Part shown: positions 30,545 through 38,985 of the stretch, in pieces | Numbering within the stretch: the stretch's first letter is position 1 | Layout: the number at the start of each line of letters is the position of its first letter | Assembly (NCBI GenBank): GCA_003427395.1 | Contig: BFEA01000791.1 | Coordinates: 323,215-362,199, forward strand | From: Chara braunii | Taxonomy: Eukaryota > Streptophyta > Charophyceae > Charales > Characeae | Reading direction: 5' to 3' | DNA: 38,985 nucleotides | The notes under the pieces: model-generated | What the model saw: the letters and a program-made list of their open reading frames with translations, nothing else | What the model was told of the DNA's origin: nothing | The model's database searches: none | Program-made: the position numbers and the translations under genes

Positions 30545-33446
30545 GAAAAAGCACAGGATGGCCAACGGTGGCTGCAAGGACTTCCTCCGTGACTTGCATG
30601 ATCTAGATGTCAGGTCGCCCACTCAGCACAGCGTCGATTCAGTGGTAAGGTCTGATCAACAGACTGCTTTAAGTGTGAATACTACTCGACAGGTGCCATT
30701 GTCACCGGCCGAGAAAGCTGCCAGGTTCGATGCGCTGTTCCCAACCCTTGAACGAGAAGCGTCGCTCAAAATTCTGCGGTCGACACCACGTTCACAATCT
30801 GGGGAGAATGGTGCAGAGGTCCTTGTTTCGCCTGAGCCGAAGATTGCATCACCGAAGGTGCATCTAGATTTCCCAGAGGTGGATTTGCCTCACATGACGG
30901 AGAGATTTGATGGTAAGATCCTCGATCCCCAGGAGGGTTTCCAGTCAGCGAAGTCGTGGCGAAGGGCATCAGATTTCATGGTGGGAATGAAGAAGGTCTT
31001 CGACCCACCGATCCTGCATGGGAAGGAAGGGTTTGGATCAATGTTCAGCCGCCACTGGGCTGGTACAGATCGCGTTGCGCCTTTGCCGCCACCTGTCCCA
31101 CCCCCTGCCCTTCAGCGTTCTTCGTTCCAAGATCCGATCGATCTACCTTTTGTGAATTCCCCGAGACTAAGGTTGGGGCCGAAGGACGGAGAAAGGAACA
31201 GTGCAAGTCTTCGAGGCCCAGCTGCTGGAGACGATGCCAACCAGGTTATCAGGAGTCCTAAGCTACTCCCTCCCCAATCCCCTGGCAATAGGGACCAGGT
31301 TGAGCCTCTCAATTGGCTTGGAAACCGCTGGCCGCAAAGTATCGCTGAGGATGGTCGGGGTGATCCGCTCTCGAATGCGACGGGAGGAGCAGCTTCACCG
31401 TCGGGAAGAGGCTTGTCAAGTCCGCGCAGGGTACCGATGAGAGCAACTACTGCATTGGCGGACTTGGGGGAAACCAATTCCCGGGGCATGGGTTGGAGGA
31501 GGAGCTGGAGCAGGACAAGATCCACTCCATCATTTCCTGTGGATGAGAGACTTCCTGAGGATGAGCCGATTGGCAGCATGGGGCTGATAATGACACATTC
31601 CAGAGATTCTGAGGACAGGGATTGGCCCAACGATTCTGGAACTCCTCGGGATGCTGATCGAGGTTGGGATTTGGACTTCGATCCGAGAGGGGATGGGGTG
31701 GGAGTTGTTGGAAGAGTGCGAACTGCAGACAATCTCGCGAGTGGAACAGATTCAAAGTCATCATGTCAAAATGGGAAGGGTGGAGCCGGCATTCTGATTG
31801 CTGGGCTTGAGAAGTTATCCATTCCTACATCGGGTAGCAGAGATGGAAGTCTGGCAGGGGGTGGGGTTATGCTGTTGGGTGAACCCGGTTGTGTAGGGCT
31901 CTGCAAAGAGAAGGTAGCAGGTTTGGTGGACCGTGTTAATGGTCCATGGCCAGAGGAAAGGAGGATCAGTGGGGGCAGATCACAAACCAAAGAGGACACC
32001 GCCCAGGGAAAAGCAGCATGGAAATCAGAGTGTATCATGGGAGAGGGAGGTGCACATGGTTCGTTCGCTTCATGTGAGAAATTTGCAATCTTCAGTCCTG
32101 AGAGAAGGGATAGAAGGGATAGTATTGGCTCCGGAGCTGCACGGAGTGTTGTGACAACTGACAAGCCGGAGCGTACTGAAGAGGGAAGTGCCTCGGTAGC
32201 TGCATTTGAGCAGTTCGCAATTTCGAGTTCGGGAGGAAGGGATAGCATTGGATCTGGTGCCGTACATGGCGTTGTCACTCACCGCAGCAATAGCAATGAT
32301 GGGAATCTACAAGCGAGGGTAATGGATTTTAAAGATCCGTGGAAGGTCCTCCCGTGTCTGGGGGGACCAGGTCTTAGAGTCAGGACGCCTCAAGAGGAGG
32401 AACCTGATGCAGCCGCTGCAGTGTCGATGGGTGCAGCTGGAGTATCGGCCTGTGCTGACGAGACGAATGTGATTGTTCCAGTGGCTGGCATCAAAACACT
32501 TTCAGCATCTAGTACTGAGAGCACATCGGAAGTTGCCGCGTTTGCATCTGGTCGCGTGATGGGATCTGATGAGATCAGGATCGCTGGACCTCTTGCAGTG
32601 AAGGAAACAGGGAGTGCAGGTAAGGCAGGATTTGGGTCAGGGGAGCTACAAAACGGGTGGGCAGGTGGCGTTGGTTCGGTTGAAGGGTTGGACCTCGAGA
32701 ATGACCTGCTGACAGGTGTCGGCACAGCTGGAGGACTAGGGCATACGGAGAAGAGGGGTCCGAACATTCTGACTGCAGGATTTGATGCATTGGCAGCAGC
32801 AGCTAGTCAAGGAAGCAACCAGGTCTTTGTCTCACGCTTACCGCACGGCGGGCTCAGTCATGCGCAGGCTCCCAAAGGGACGGGAAAAGTTGATGAGCCA
32901 GATTCGTGGACCGTTGCTTCATGGCCAAGTGACAAGGAAAGGATGGGAGTGGCCTTTGAGAATGGTTGTGCCCCAATGAGAAATGGTTCAGTGTTTCCGA
33001 CTTGTGCTGCTAATGAAACGAGCTTGAGAACATATGACTCTGCCACATCGGCCAACGGGTGGGCGGATGATATAGAGAGCGAGCAAGAGTGGGGCCCGTG
33101 GAATGGCCTTGCTGCAACTGATTTAGTTAGTCGTGGATTGGTTCCGACACCCTCGAGTCAGAAACGGGTGACACCGAACTGGCAGGGTGGAGATCTGGGA
33201 GAAGCCGTCGGCATATTTTTGGGAGACGCCGTTGGAACGTTTTTGGAGCGTAGACGGGAGGCAAGTGAAGGAAATAGAAAAGGCCCCCTTCTGAATGGAC
33301 ACGTAAAAGAGGTGCATGTCAAGGAGGATCAACAGCGACTGCTGAAGGTGGATGAATGGGAGGATGACGATGGTGAAGAGTGGACAGAGTTCATGTCGGG
33401 AGGAATGGAGTGGACAGAGTTTATGTCAGGAGGAGGGACAGCTTGA
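30545..33446 (+). CDS. Last coding exon of the spliced gene: long acidic, low-complexity C-terminal region
   Basis: A single frame is open from 30417 to TGA at 33444-33446. The CAGCAG acceptor gives possible starts at 30542 or 30545; both keep the phase left by exon 2 and differ by one residue. The exon adds about 967 residues rich in Gly, Ser, Asp and Arg, with no transmembrane segment. Short Trp/acidic motifs recur (DRGWDLDFDP, EQEWGPWNG, DEWEDDDGEEWTEF). An internal repeat of about 30 residues pairs FASCEKFAIFSPERRD with VAAFEQFAISSSGGRD (each followed by SIGSGA). The last residues are a recent 10-residue tandem copy of EWTEFMSGG. I do not recognise a domain. Similar W/D-rich tails occur in plant proteins with the exon 1 type of N terminus and resemble clathrin-adaptor-binding tails, but that role is speculation. 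An unspliced start at the ATG at 30417 is an alternative. Confidence 0.65.
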
Positions 33447-33882
33447 TGAGGTAGAAGTTTCAAGGTGGTTTCTTTTTCCTCGCACCTTGCAAAGCCATGA
33501 AACGAATGGTGGTGGAAACTTGGTACCGTTTTACGTATTCTCGAGTACTGGCAGCTAAAACTGCTCAGGACTTTGATAGATTTGTTTTAAAGGCATCAGT
33601 GTTATGGGTGCCTGAATGCTGCAGCAATAGTGTGTGGATGGTTACGAAAACGACCGTTGCTGTGTCATAGACTGACTGCAGATGGGTTGGGTATTTGTGT
33701 AGATCGTAGCTGTGGCAAGTGGGGACTCTGGTACCAGTTGCTCCTGTGTAACAAGGTAGACTCCAAGGGTCCGTTTTGAGGGCTCTGGAGAAATCAGGGT
33801 TTGGCGGGGTCCATTTGGAGGGATTTTGAAGAAATGAGGGTTTGGCAAGGTGTCCACTGTTTGTGTGGGTGTCTAAGAGAGT

Positions 33883-33926
<44 letters not shown>

Positions 33927-34190
33927 CGGGGAGTGGGGGGGGGGGGGGGGGGGGGGTGCTGATATGCCAGAGAGTACTGGAATCGTGTACAATGAATTCC
34001 TCTTTCAGCCTGTGATGGGTGTTCCTGTGCGTGAGTTGCGTAATTGTGAAGGTCGAAGAACCTGTCACTTCACTGATGTGTATCGGCGGGCGAGCAGTGA
34101 ACTCATGCACTTTCTGTAAATTGATAGTGCAAGCCGACATTTAATTTGTATTCATTTGATGACAAAAATAAAGGATAATGTAATGCTTCC
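33447..34190 (+). promoter_or_regulatory. Putative 3' UTR with AATAAA signal
   Basis: The sequence follows the TGA of the large exon. An AATAAA lies at 34167-34172. The interval includes a long (GA)n run and a pure G run. Without transcript data the cleavage site is unknown. Confidence 0.35.
33880..33956. repeat. (GA)n microsatellite followed by a 22-bp G run
   Basis: About 21 GA repeats end near 33924. The homopolymer G run is 33935-33956. Confidence 0.95.
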
Positions 34191-34310
34191 CTTACTTGTG
34201 CTTCTGCGTGTTGTTTGGCCTGATAGCTCTCAGCCTCTCCTGCCGGAACTTTTTTATGTTCTTCTTCCTGTCTGTGTCCTCTAAGACTTCGTGGTCCATC
34301 CAGTGTCTTT

Positions 34311-34428
34311 TTTTGTTTGTTTGTTTATCAGGACCATTTCTCGATTTATGCGTGTCATCCTTACGCAGGGGCCATGCTAATCTTCTTTCTCTATATCGTT
34401 CCAATTTTAACGGATGTCCCGACTGACA
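34311..34428 (-). pseudogene. U6 snRNA retrocopy with 15-bp target-site duplications
   Basis: The reverse complement of 34331-34420 is a nearly full U6 snRNA: GGGACATCCG, AAAATTGGAACGATA, GAAGATTAGCATGGCCCCTG, GGATGACACGCATAAATCG and the end AGAAATGGTCC. A 4-nt insertion (AAGA) lies next to the GATATAGAG block and the 5' stem-loop is lost. The - strand copy ends in an A-rich tail (ATAAACAAACAAACAAAA). The whole insertion is bounded by identical CCATCCAGTGTCTTT at 34296-34310 and 34429-34443. That is the hallmark of LINE-type retroposition. I see no U6-type TATA or upstream element, so it is probably not expressed. Confidence 0.88.
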
Positions 34429-34499
34429 CCATCCAGTGTCTTTATTCTTCAGGTCCATACTGAATGTCAATCTGATATCCCTCAATGATCACATATTGC

Positions 34500-35169
34500 A
34501 AGTGAAAACAACTGGGCCTCCCTCCGCTACTAGCATTCAAGAAGTATCTGGACTGTTGCACAGACTGGATCAATATGGACTGATTGAACGAACCGGACCT
34601 TGATCAGGACCGCATGCATTTATCATGTTGTCTATTGGAGTGAAGCTCGTTGTGTGGGGTTAGTTGGTTTCAAAGTCACTAGTGAAGAAATCTCAACGGA
34701 ATCGAATGGACTGAAGTGCCTTCATCATATCTTTTTCTTGATGACATACATTGTGGTATTGAGATGGAACTAGTCAAATGAATTTCCTGAATGGCCTGGG
34801 GCCTGTTGGTTTCATGATTATATCTCGACGCCGTCACCCTTTTTTTCCTTTCAAAAAGAAGACTTCTGGTCATGTTTTGTGTTATGTATGTGACCAAAGA
34901 TCTGGCCGAATCTTGCTTTCATGCACTGATTGAGTCTGACCTTGAGGTACCTGAAGAGGGGAAACGGAACTCGTCTTTCTCAGCTGATGATGTAACCCGG
35001 ACAAGAGGCGTTTATTTCTGTATGGATAGGGTAGGATGGGCCACCACATGTGGGGGAGAGGTACCGTGGGGTTAGCTACACCGACTCTCGGTTTTGCGAT
35101 TTTTGAAAGTTCTCGTCACTCCACCTGCTCAGATCTAAACTGTTGAAATTCGTTTGAGAGTTGTCAATG
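34500..35169. other. Non-coding sequence between U6 copies
   Basis: The sequence is mostly unique. Nothing recognisable is seen. Confidence 0.35.
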
Positions 35170-35229
35170 CCATTTCTTCTCGATTTATGCATGGCATCCT
35201 TGCGAAGGGGCCCATGCAAATCTTCGCTG
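35170..35229 (-). pseudogene. U6 snRNA 3'-half fragment
   Basis: The reverse complement carries CGAAGATTTGCATGGGCCCC, GCAAGGATGCCATGCATAAA and TCGAGAAGAAATGG. This is the 3' two-thirds of U6 with several substitutions and small insertions. It is older and more decayed than the 34.3-kb copy and has no obvious A tail. Confidence 0.75.
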
Positions 35230-35361
35230 GACCGTCGTAACGAATAACGAATCCGGTCTTCTTCTCTTGATTATCCCAAGGTCACTGACCAATATTGTGG
35301 ACGTCCCTTACCTAGAGAACGAAACTTTTGTGACAATATGGGAAAAGATACATCGTCATAT

Positions 35362-35402
35362 TTTGTCTTTTGCGCATGTGGTGACTAGTGGAGCAAGGCC
35401 CC
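35362..35402. mobile_element. MITE family A, right-end fragment
   Basis: TTTTGTCTTTTGCGCATGTG followed by GTGACTAGTGGAGCAAGGCC matches the right terminus of the 12.3-kb copy. No left end is recognised upstream. Confidence 0.5.
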
Positions 35403-36288
35403 TACGTTCTTCCTTTGACCAGAGGCTGCTCACCTAGGCGACCTGATCCGGTTATGAATACGGCCAGGTGCGAGAGGTACATGGAGCCTCAGATTTTCAA
35501 AGGCTGCTTGGGCGCACTGGACACCACAGGACGTGAGGTGCTTTGCCGGGTGCTGGACCCTACCTACGGTTGATTCGGTTTGAGGGTGTACAGGCGCATC
35601 AAGGAGGACAGAGAACCCTCACCACGGCTTTCGCCGGCATCACCCGAGCTTGCTTATGTCCACAACCTGGTTCGGGAATATTAACCCGACACCCTTTCGA
35701 TGTGCGGCGCGCAATGCGGCTGTGATATAAAGGTTTTCACACCTCTGAGGGCTGACTGATCCATGTCCAAACCCTGTTCGCGTGGAACCCTTCTCCTTGG
35801 CTCAGTGGATGGTGGGAACCAACAGTCTGCGGTGTTCAATCGTGACGTGAGTAGGTGATGTGCTGCTTTGCTCCGTGCTGGATGTGTGGACTGCCTCGTC
35901 TGCACTCTGCCACTGCCTTGCTGCCTGTCCCACTTGCTTTGCATGTGGTTCTCTGCAAATTGCTGTGTTCGCTGTGTGGTGTGGCCGTGTTGCTGGTGTT
36001 GCCTTGTGCTTCGCTGCTCCGCTGCCGTGCTACTCAACCGCTAGCCTTGTCGTCCCCTGCTGTGAGGTTGCCTTGTGCTTCACGGCGTGGTTGCTGCACT
36101 GCTTGTCCTCTGCGCCTTTTGGTTCCTTGCAGTCGCTTTTTGCGTTGTGCAGCCCTGTTGCGTGTACTGTGTTGCCAGGTGCACCATAGGGTTGCTGCCC
36201 GCTGCTATGTTTTGTTTTTGGGGACAGTCTGCCTTCAACAAGGGTTAAAGGGTTCATGACCCAAAACCATCCAGTACGAAGTCTCCGC
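35403..36288. other. Non-coding sequence with TTGCCTTGTGCTTC-type repeats
   Basis: At 35990-36090 the string TTGCCTTGTGCTTC occurs twice in CTG/TTGC-rich sequence. Open frames here are Cys/Leu-rich and overlap in several frames, so none is convincing. Confidence 0.35.
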
Positions 36289-36344
36289 GGATTGTCGAGG
36301 GTTCAGCCTCCTGACGAGTCGGTGCAACTCCAACGAAACAATCT
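36289..36344 (+). ncRNA. Type III hammerhead ribozyme motif (self-cleaving RNA)
   Basis: The conserved core is complete: cleavage triplet GUC (36294-36296), CUGACGA (36311-36317) and GAAA (36335-36338). Stem I is 36297-36300 (GAGG) with 36307-36310 (CCUC) and a 6-nt loop. Stem II is 36318-36322 (GUCGG) with 36330-36334 (CCAAC), one C-A mismatch and a 7-nt loop. Stem III is 36290-36294 (GAUUG) with 36339-36343 (CAAUC), plus the U36295-A36338 pair and a terminal G-U pair. Stem III is the open one, so this is type III. Cleavage is predicted after C36296. Hammerheads in plant DNA are mostly in retrozymes or other small retroelements; I cannot define element borders here. Confidence 0.75.
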
Positions 36345-36424
36345 ATCATCATTGGTTTTTTATTTGTTCGGTTGTTTGCTGTTTGGGACTTTGTTTTATT
36401 TTCTTGCTTGTTGGTTGTTGCCTT

Positions 36425-36620
36425 GCCCTTGTTTGGTGTGCCTGTGTATGGTCTGCCCTCCCACCTCCCCTGTGCCTTCCAGCCATTGTATATTTACTGT
36501 CTATGTTGTGGACACTCGTCGTTGTTTGGTGTGCCTGTGTATGGTCTGCCCTCCTGCCTCCCCCGTCCCTTCCAGCCGTTGTATCTTCAGTGTCTATGTT
36601 GTGGATACTCGTCTTTTGCT
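36425..36620. repeat. Tandem duplication of ~94 bp
   Basis: Two copies of TTGTTTGGTGTGCCTGTGTATGG, CTGCCCTCC, CTTCCAGCC and TGTCTATGTTGTGGA lie head to tail at about 36429-36522 and 36523-36610. They sit just downstream of the hammerhead motif. Confidence 0.85.
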
Positions 36621-36689
36621 TGTACGGGCACTCGACCGTGAAGCATTGGAACGCATCTTAGGGAGGTCATGTCGAGTCTAGTCCCTGTG

Positions 36690-37365
36690 GAAAACCCTGT
36701 CTTGGTGTGTAGTTGACAGCTGGGGTTTGTAATATACTTTTTATCACACACACACACACACAAACATGCCCCCATCTGTCTATTCTTTGAGTGCTCTGCC
36801 TCATGCCCGCTACCTCCTTTTGCTCTCACCTCTACTCATAGCTTTCACCTAGTTTTTCGCTCTTTCAGTCATCCTGCACCCTTCCTCTCTCTTGTTTGCT
36901 ATTCTGTGTGGCAGCTGTGGAAGTATTCCAGGCCCACGCGTACACAGCTAGACATAACCCGTCTGCTCCCCAGCCTTTTGCGACTGTTTAGCTGTGAAAC
37001 AAGACACCAGCATAGGAGGCTGTGGATTTGCCTTAGGGGTTTTGTTCTCACTTGGAACTCGTCCAAGGACATCAGATATGCCATAGGGGTTTCGCAGGCC
37101 ACATGCTGGATGCTGAAACCTTTGGTGGCTTGGTTCTTACAGTGGAAGATCACTGAGTTCACACGTCTCACCCAGGTCCTCTTTTCTGCTGGCTCGTCGT
37201 TCTCTGATATCTCAGCGCTCTCTATGCTTCACACCCACGGCATGGCTAAAGAGGGGTCCGACTGGACCGACTCGTCAGACCTTGAACCGTGTTTACAGAG
37301 TGTTGGGTGGGGGGGTTGTATGTTCCTGAAAGGGGAGCATAAAAAACGTACATTTCGGCGGATTT
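36690..37365. other. Mostly unique non-coding sequence
   Basis: It has a short CA run at 36747-36762. The + strand frame of 153 codons at 36906-37367 (RLLPSLLRLFSCETRHQH...) has no recognised domain and no splice context that I can support, so I do not call a gene. Confidence 0.35.
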
Positions 37366-37370
37366 AAAGG

Positions 37371-37598
37371 CTTAAACCACCACTCCTTCCACCGGCGAAC
37401 TCAACCTCTTAAGAATGCGGTATAACCTATATATACCGGATTCTTCGGAAGCCAGGTACACCACCGGATCACAATGGCCGGCGGCTCCAGCCAGATCGAG
37501 AAGAAAAAGCCGTACTGGTGCTTTGACGAAGCTTGGTGCGCAGCTCTTTTCTTCTGCCTTGGCGAAAAGGGGCTGGGAGGTAGTGGTGGTTTGAACCT
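37371..37598. mobile_element. ~228-bp MITE with ~24-bp imperfect terminal inverted repeats
   Basis: The left end (AAGGCTTAAACCACCACTCC) and the right end, inverted (AAGGTTCAAACCACCACTAC), agree at most positions. Interior strings such as CCGGCGGCTCCAGCC are related in style to the 4.5-4.9 kb and 27.4-kb repeats, which also begin AAACCRCC. Confidence 0.55.
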
Positions 37599-37734
37599 TC
37601 AAAGGTTAACTGCAAGCAAATACCAACACAATTGCTCCCCACGTATAGAAGGGAGCATGCGTTCCCTACCCCCCCCCAACCACCAAAAAAGAAAAACAAA
37701 AAAACAACAACACAATCATCTGTGTGTCCGAAAA

Positions 37735-37825
37735 TGGATTCAACGCAGGTTCCGTGTTGAAAAATTGAACGCGCGTTGAATTTGCGTTCAATTCCCGTTC
37801 AAACGCGCGTTGGACGCGAATGAAC
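37735..37825. repeat. Cluster of interleaved short palindromes (GTTCAA/AACGCGCGTT)
   Basis: TTGAACGCGCGTTGAA and its near-inverse AACGCGCGTT(T)GAAC-type strings are interleaved with TTGCGTTCAATT and CCCGTTCAAACGCG. Confidence 0.6.
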
Positions 37826-37865
37826 GGGGCCTGCGATGATTTTTTTTCTGGGCTAAACAGAATCC

Positions 37866-37939
37866 AAAAATAAAAATAAAAAAATGGGGTTGTAGGTCTT
37901 TTCGAGGACTACAACCCCATATTTTTATTTTTATTTTTT
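37866..37939. repeat. Long hairpin with ~31-bp arms
   Basis: AAAAATAAAAATAAAAAAAT then GGGGTTGTAG is followed, after a loop TCTTTTCGAGGA, by CTACAACCCCAT and the inverse AT-rich arm. A partial echo (GGGTTGTAGTC) lies at 38083-38093. Confidence 0.85.
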
Positions 37940-38204
37940 GATGTTTGAATGTATTTAAAAAAAAATCAAAAACATAAACACTGAAAAAAAATAATAATAA
38001 AATGAAATGAGTGTTTTTTTTTTGGGTTTCACAGAGATTTTTTAAGGGCTAAAACAACAAAAAAACACACACAAAAAAAAAAGGGTTGTAGTCTTGTAGA
38101 TCTTTCAAAGATGCACACCAATTTTTTTTATTTTTTATTTTTTTTAACTTCGTGTATTTTTAAAAAATTCAAAATCATAAAAAACAAAAAAACAAAAGGA
38201 AGAA

Positions 38205-38308
38205 AAGACGCACACAGGCACAGACACAGACACAGACACAGTCAAAGAGACAACACACACAACACACAAACACATAAACACACACACACAGACACACAAC
38301 ACACACAA

Positions 38309-38367
<59 letters not shown>

Positions 38368-38395
38368 CAAACACACAAACACACAAAAACACGCA
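38205..38395. repeat. (CA)n-rich microsatellite, interrupted
   Basis: CACACA/ACAAACAC/CAGACA units run for about 190 bp. Every frame across it is an artefact. Confidence 0.95.
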
Positions 38396-38397
38396 AC

Positions 38398-38475
38398 TGG
38401 GGGCGGTGGGGGATGAGGGATGGGGGATGTGGGGGCAGATTTTGGGGGGTTGGGGGATGTGGGGGCAGATTTCTC
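38398..38475. repeat. G-rich tandem repeat
   Basis: GGGGGATGTGGGGGCAGATTT occurs twice in tandem in a G-rich context. The closely spaced runs of three or more G could form quadruplexes. Confidence 0.8.
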
Positions 38476-38530
38476 AGGTTTTGGCTGCAGTACTCACCAG
38501 ATTTCAAAGGTTAACTGCAAGCAAATACCA

Positions 38531-38985
38531 GTACAAGAAGGGGGAAAAGAAAAAAGGACTGATTAGGCCGTGATAGTGGTCAGATACATTCTGGACAGTA
38601 CCATTGTGAGTATCCCCTGTGCATATGACTTCCCCCATATCTTTCATGAAAGGCCAAAGGCCTTTATTCAGTATTGATCTGGATTGAGTTTTTTTTTTTT
38701 TTTTTTTGCTCGTCTGTTCAATGCCATCTGCTGGCACGAGGTACAACACATGAGTTTCCAGGTAGGCTGGTACCAGTACCCCAATATTTTTCTTTGCAGC
38801 CTGTTACTGTACCAGGCAGGCTCGGAACCGTGCAACTTCTGGTTCGTCAATTTACCTCCGTGTGAACTGGTGGTTTAACGTGGGGATGGGTGGGGTAGGT
38901 GGCCTGTCCTGTCAGGACAACCATTGGCTGCTGCTACCGGCAATCACGGCGGGTGTGGTCCTTGGCCTCTTTTTTTTTTTTTTTT
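38531..38985. other. Non-coding end of window
   Basis: It contains poly-T at about 38690-38707 and at the very end (38970-38985). CTGGTGGTTTAA at about 38867-38878 resembles the inverse of the AAACCACC repeat ends elsewhere. I see no gene. Confidence 0.4.

Larger units (their letters stand above)
37599..38530. repeat. 27-bp direct repeat at both ends of an AT/CA-rich block
   Basis: TCAAAGGTTAACTGCAAGCA followed by AATACCA occurs at 37599-37625 and, identically, at 38504-38530. The first copy abuts the right end of the 37.4-kb MITE. Confidence 0.8.

Noticed and set aside
31112-32767. Long - strand frames opposite the large exon
   Set aside because: They are Pro/Ser-rich shadows of the + strand exon; the + frame is far longer and splice-compatible.
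34331-34420. U6 copy as a functional snRNA gene
   Set aside because: The 5' stem-loop is missing, a 4-nt insertion is present, and target duplications and an A-rich tail mark a retrocopy without promoter.
35855-36259. + strand Cys/Leu-rich frame of 134 codons
   Set aside because: Two frames are open across the same low-complexity CTG/TTGC sequence and neither has a domain.
37268-37285. CTGACGAGTCGGT on the - strand, as in the 36.3-kb hammerhead
   Set aside because: A GGTTCA lies upstream as in the real motif, but there is no GAAA after a plausible stem II and no stem III. It is a relic at best.

Overview
The window looks like nuclear DNA from a plant or a streptophyte alga. One spliced gene on the + strand has a very long first intron, and almost everything else is non-coding repeat sequence. 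Signs of eukaryotic nuclear DNA are GT...AG exon borders, several tRNA-derived and U6 snRNA-derived retrocopies, MITE-like inverted repeats, long microsatellites, polypurine tracts and an assembly gap inside a satellite. A large repeat-rich charophyte genome such as Chara would fit, but that placement is inference. I see no bacterial operons, no CRISPR array, and no recognisable reverse transcriptase or transposase.

The gene. Exon 1 (6362-6940) carries a Ser-rich stretch and a zinc-ribbon-like pair, CPKC...CVAC. Exon 2 is 27856-28082. The last coding exon runs from 30545 to the stop at 33446. The three segments have matching splice phases and would join into a protein of about 1,235 residues. 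Intron 1 would be about 20.9 kb and intron 2 about 2.5 kb. The N-terminal part resembles an uncharacterised plant family with a CxxC...CxxC domain; the C-terminal exon is acidic, low in complexity and Trp/Asp-rich.

Region by region. 0.4-2.6 kb: two direct repeats of about 160 bp flank an Asn-rich open frame. 3.1-5.3 kb: three inverted-repeat elements, a tandem pair of about 190 bp and a tRNA-like unit. 5.9-6.95 kb: CT-rich leader and exon 1. 7-27.8 kb (intron 1): a degenerate hexamer satellite at 9.0-9.95 kb, a large foldback at 10.6 kb, tandem arrays at 11.7-12.2, 13.6-14.3, 15.8-16.7, 17.0-17.5 and 19.5-20.1 kb, a U6 fragment and hammerhead relics at 18.1-18.7 kb, microsatellites at 23-24 and 26 kb, and a polypyrimidine tract at 25.4-25.9 kb. 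28.1-30.5 kb (intron 2): a tandem duplication, a MITE and a polypurine tract. Downstream of the gene: a U6 retrocopy with perfect target-site duplications, a second U6 fragment, a structurally complete type III hammerhead ribozyme motif at 36.3 kb, and AT-, CA- and G-rich simple DNA to the end.

The most notable signals are the intact hammerhead motif (36289-36344), degraded relatives of it in a tandem array (18494-18722), the U6 retrocopies, and a satellite whose spacing suggests that the 45-N gap is a join artefact.
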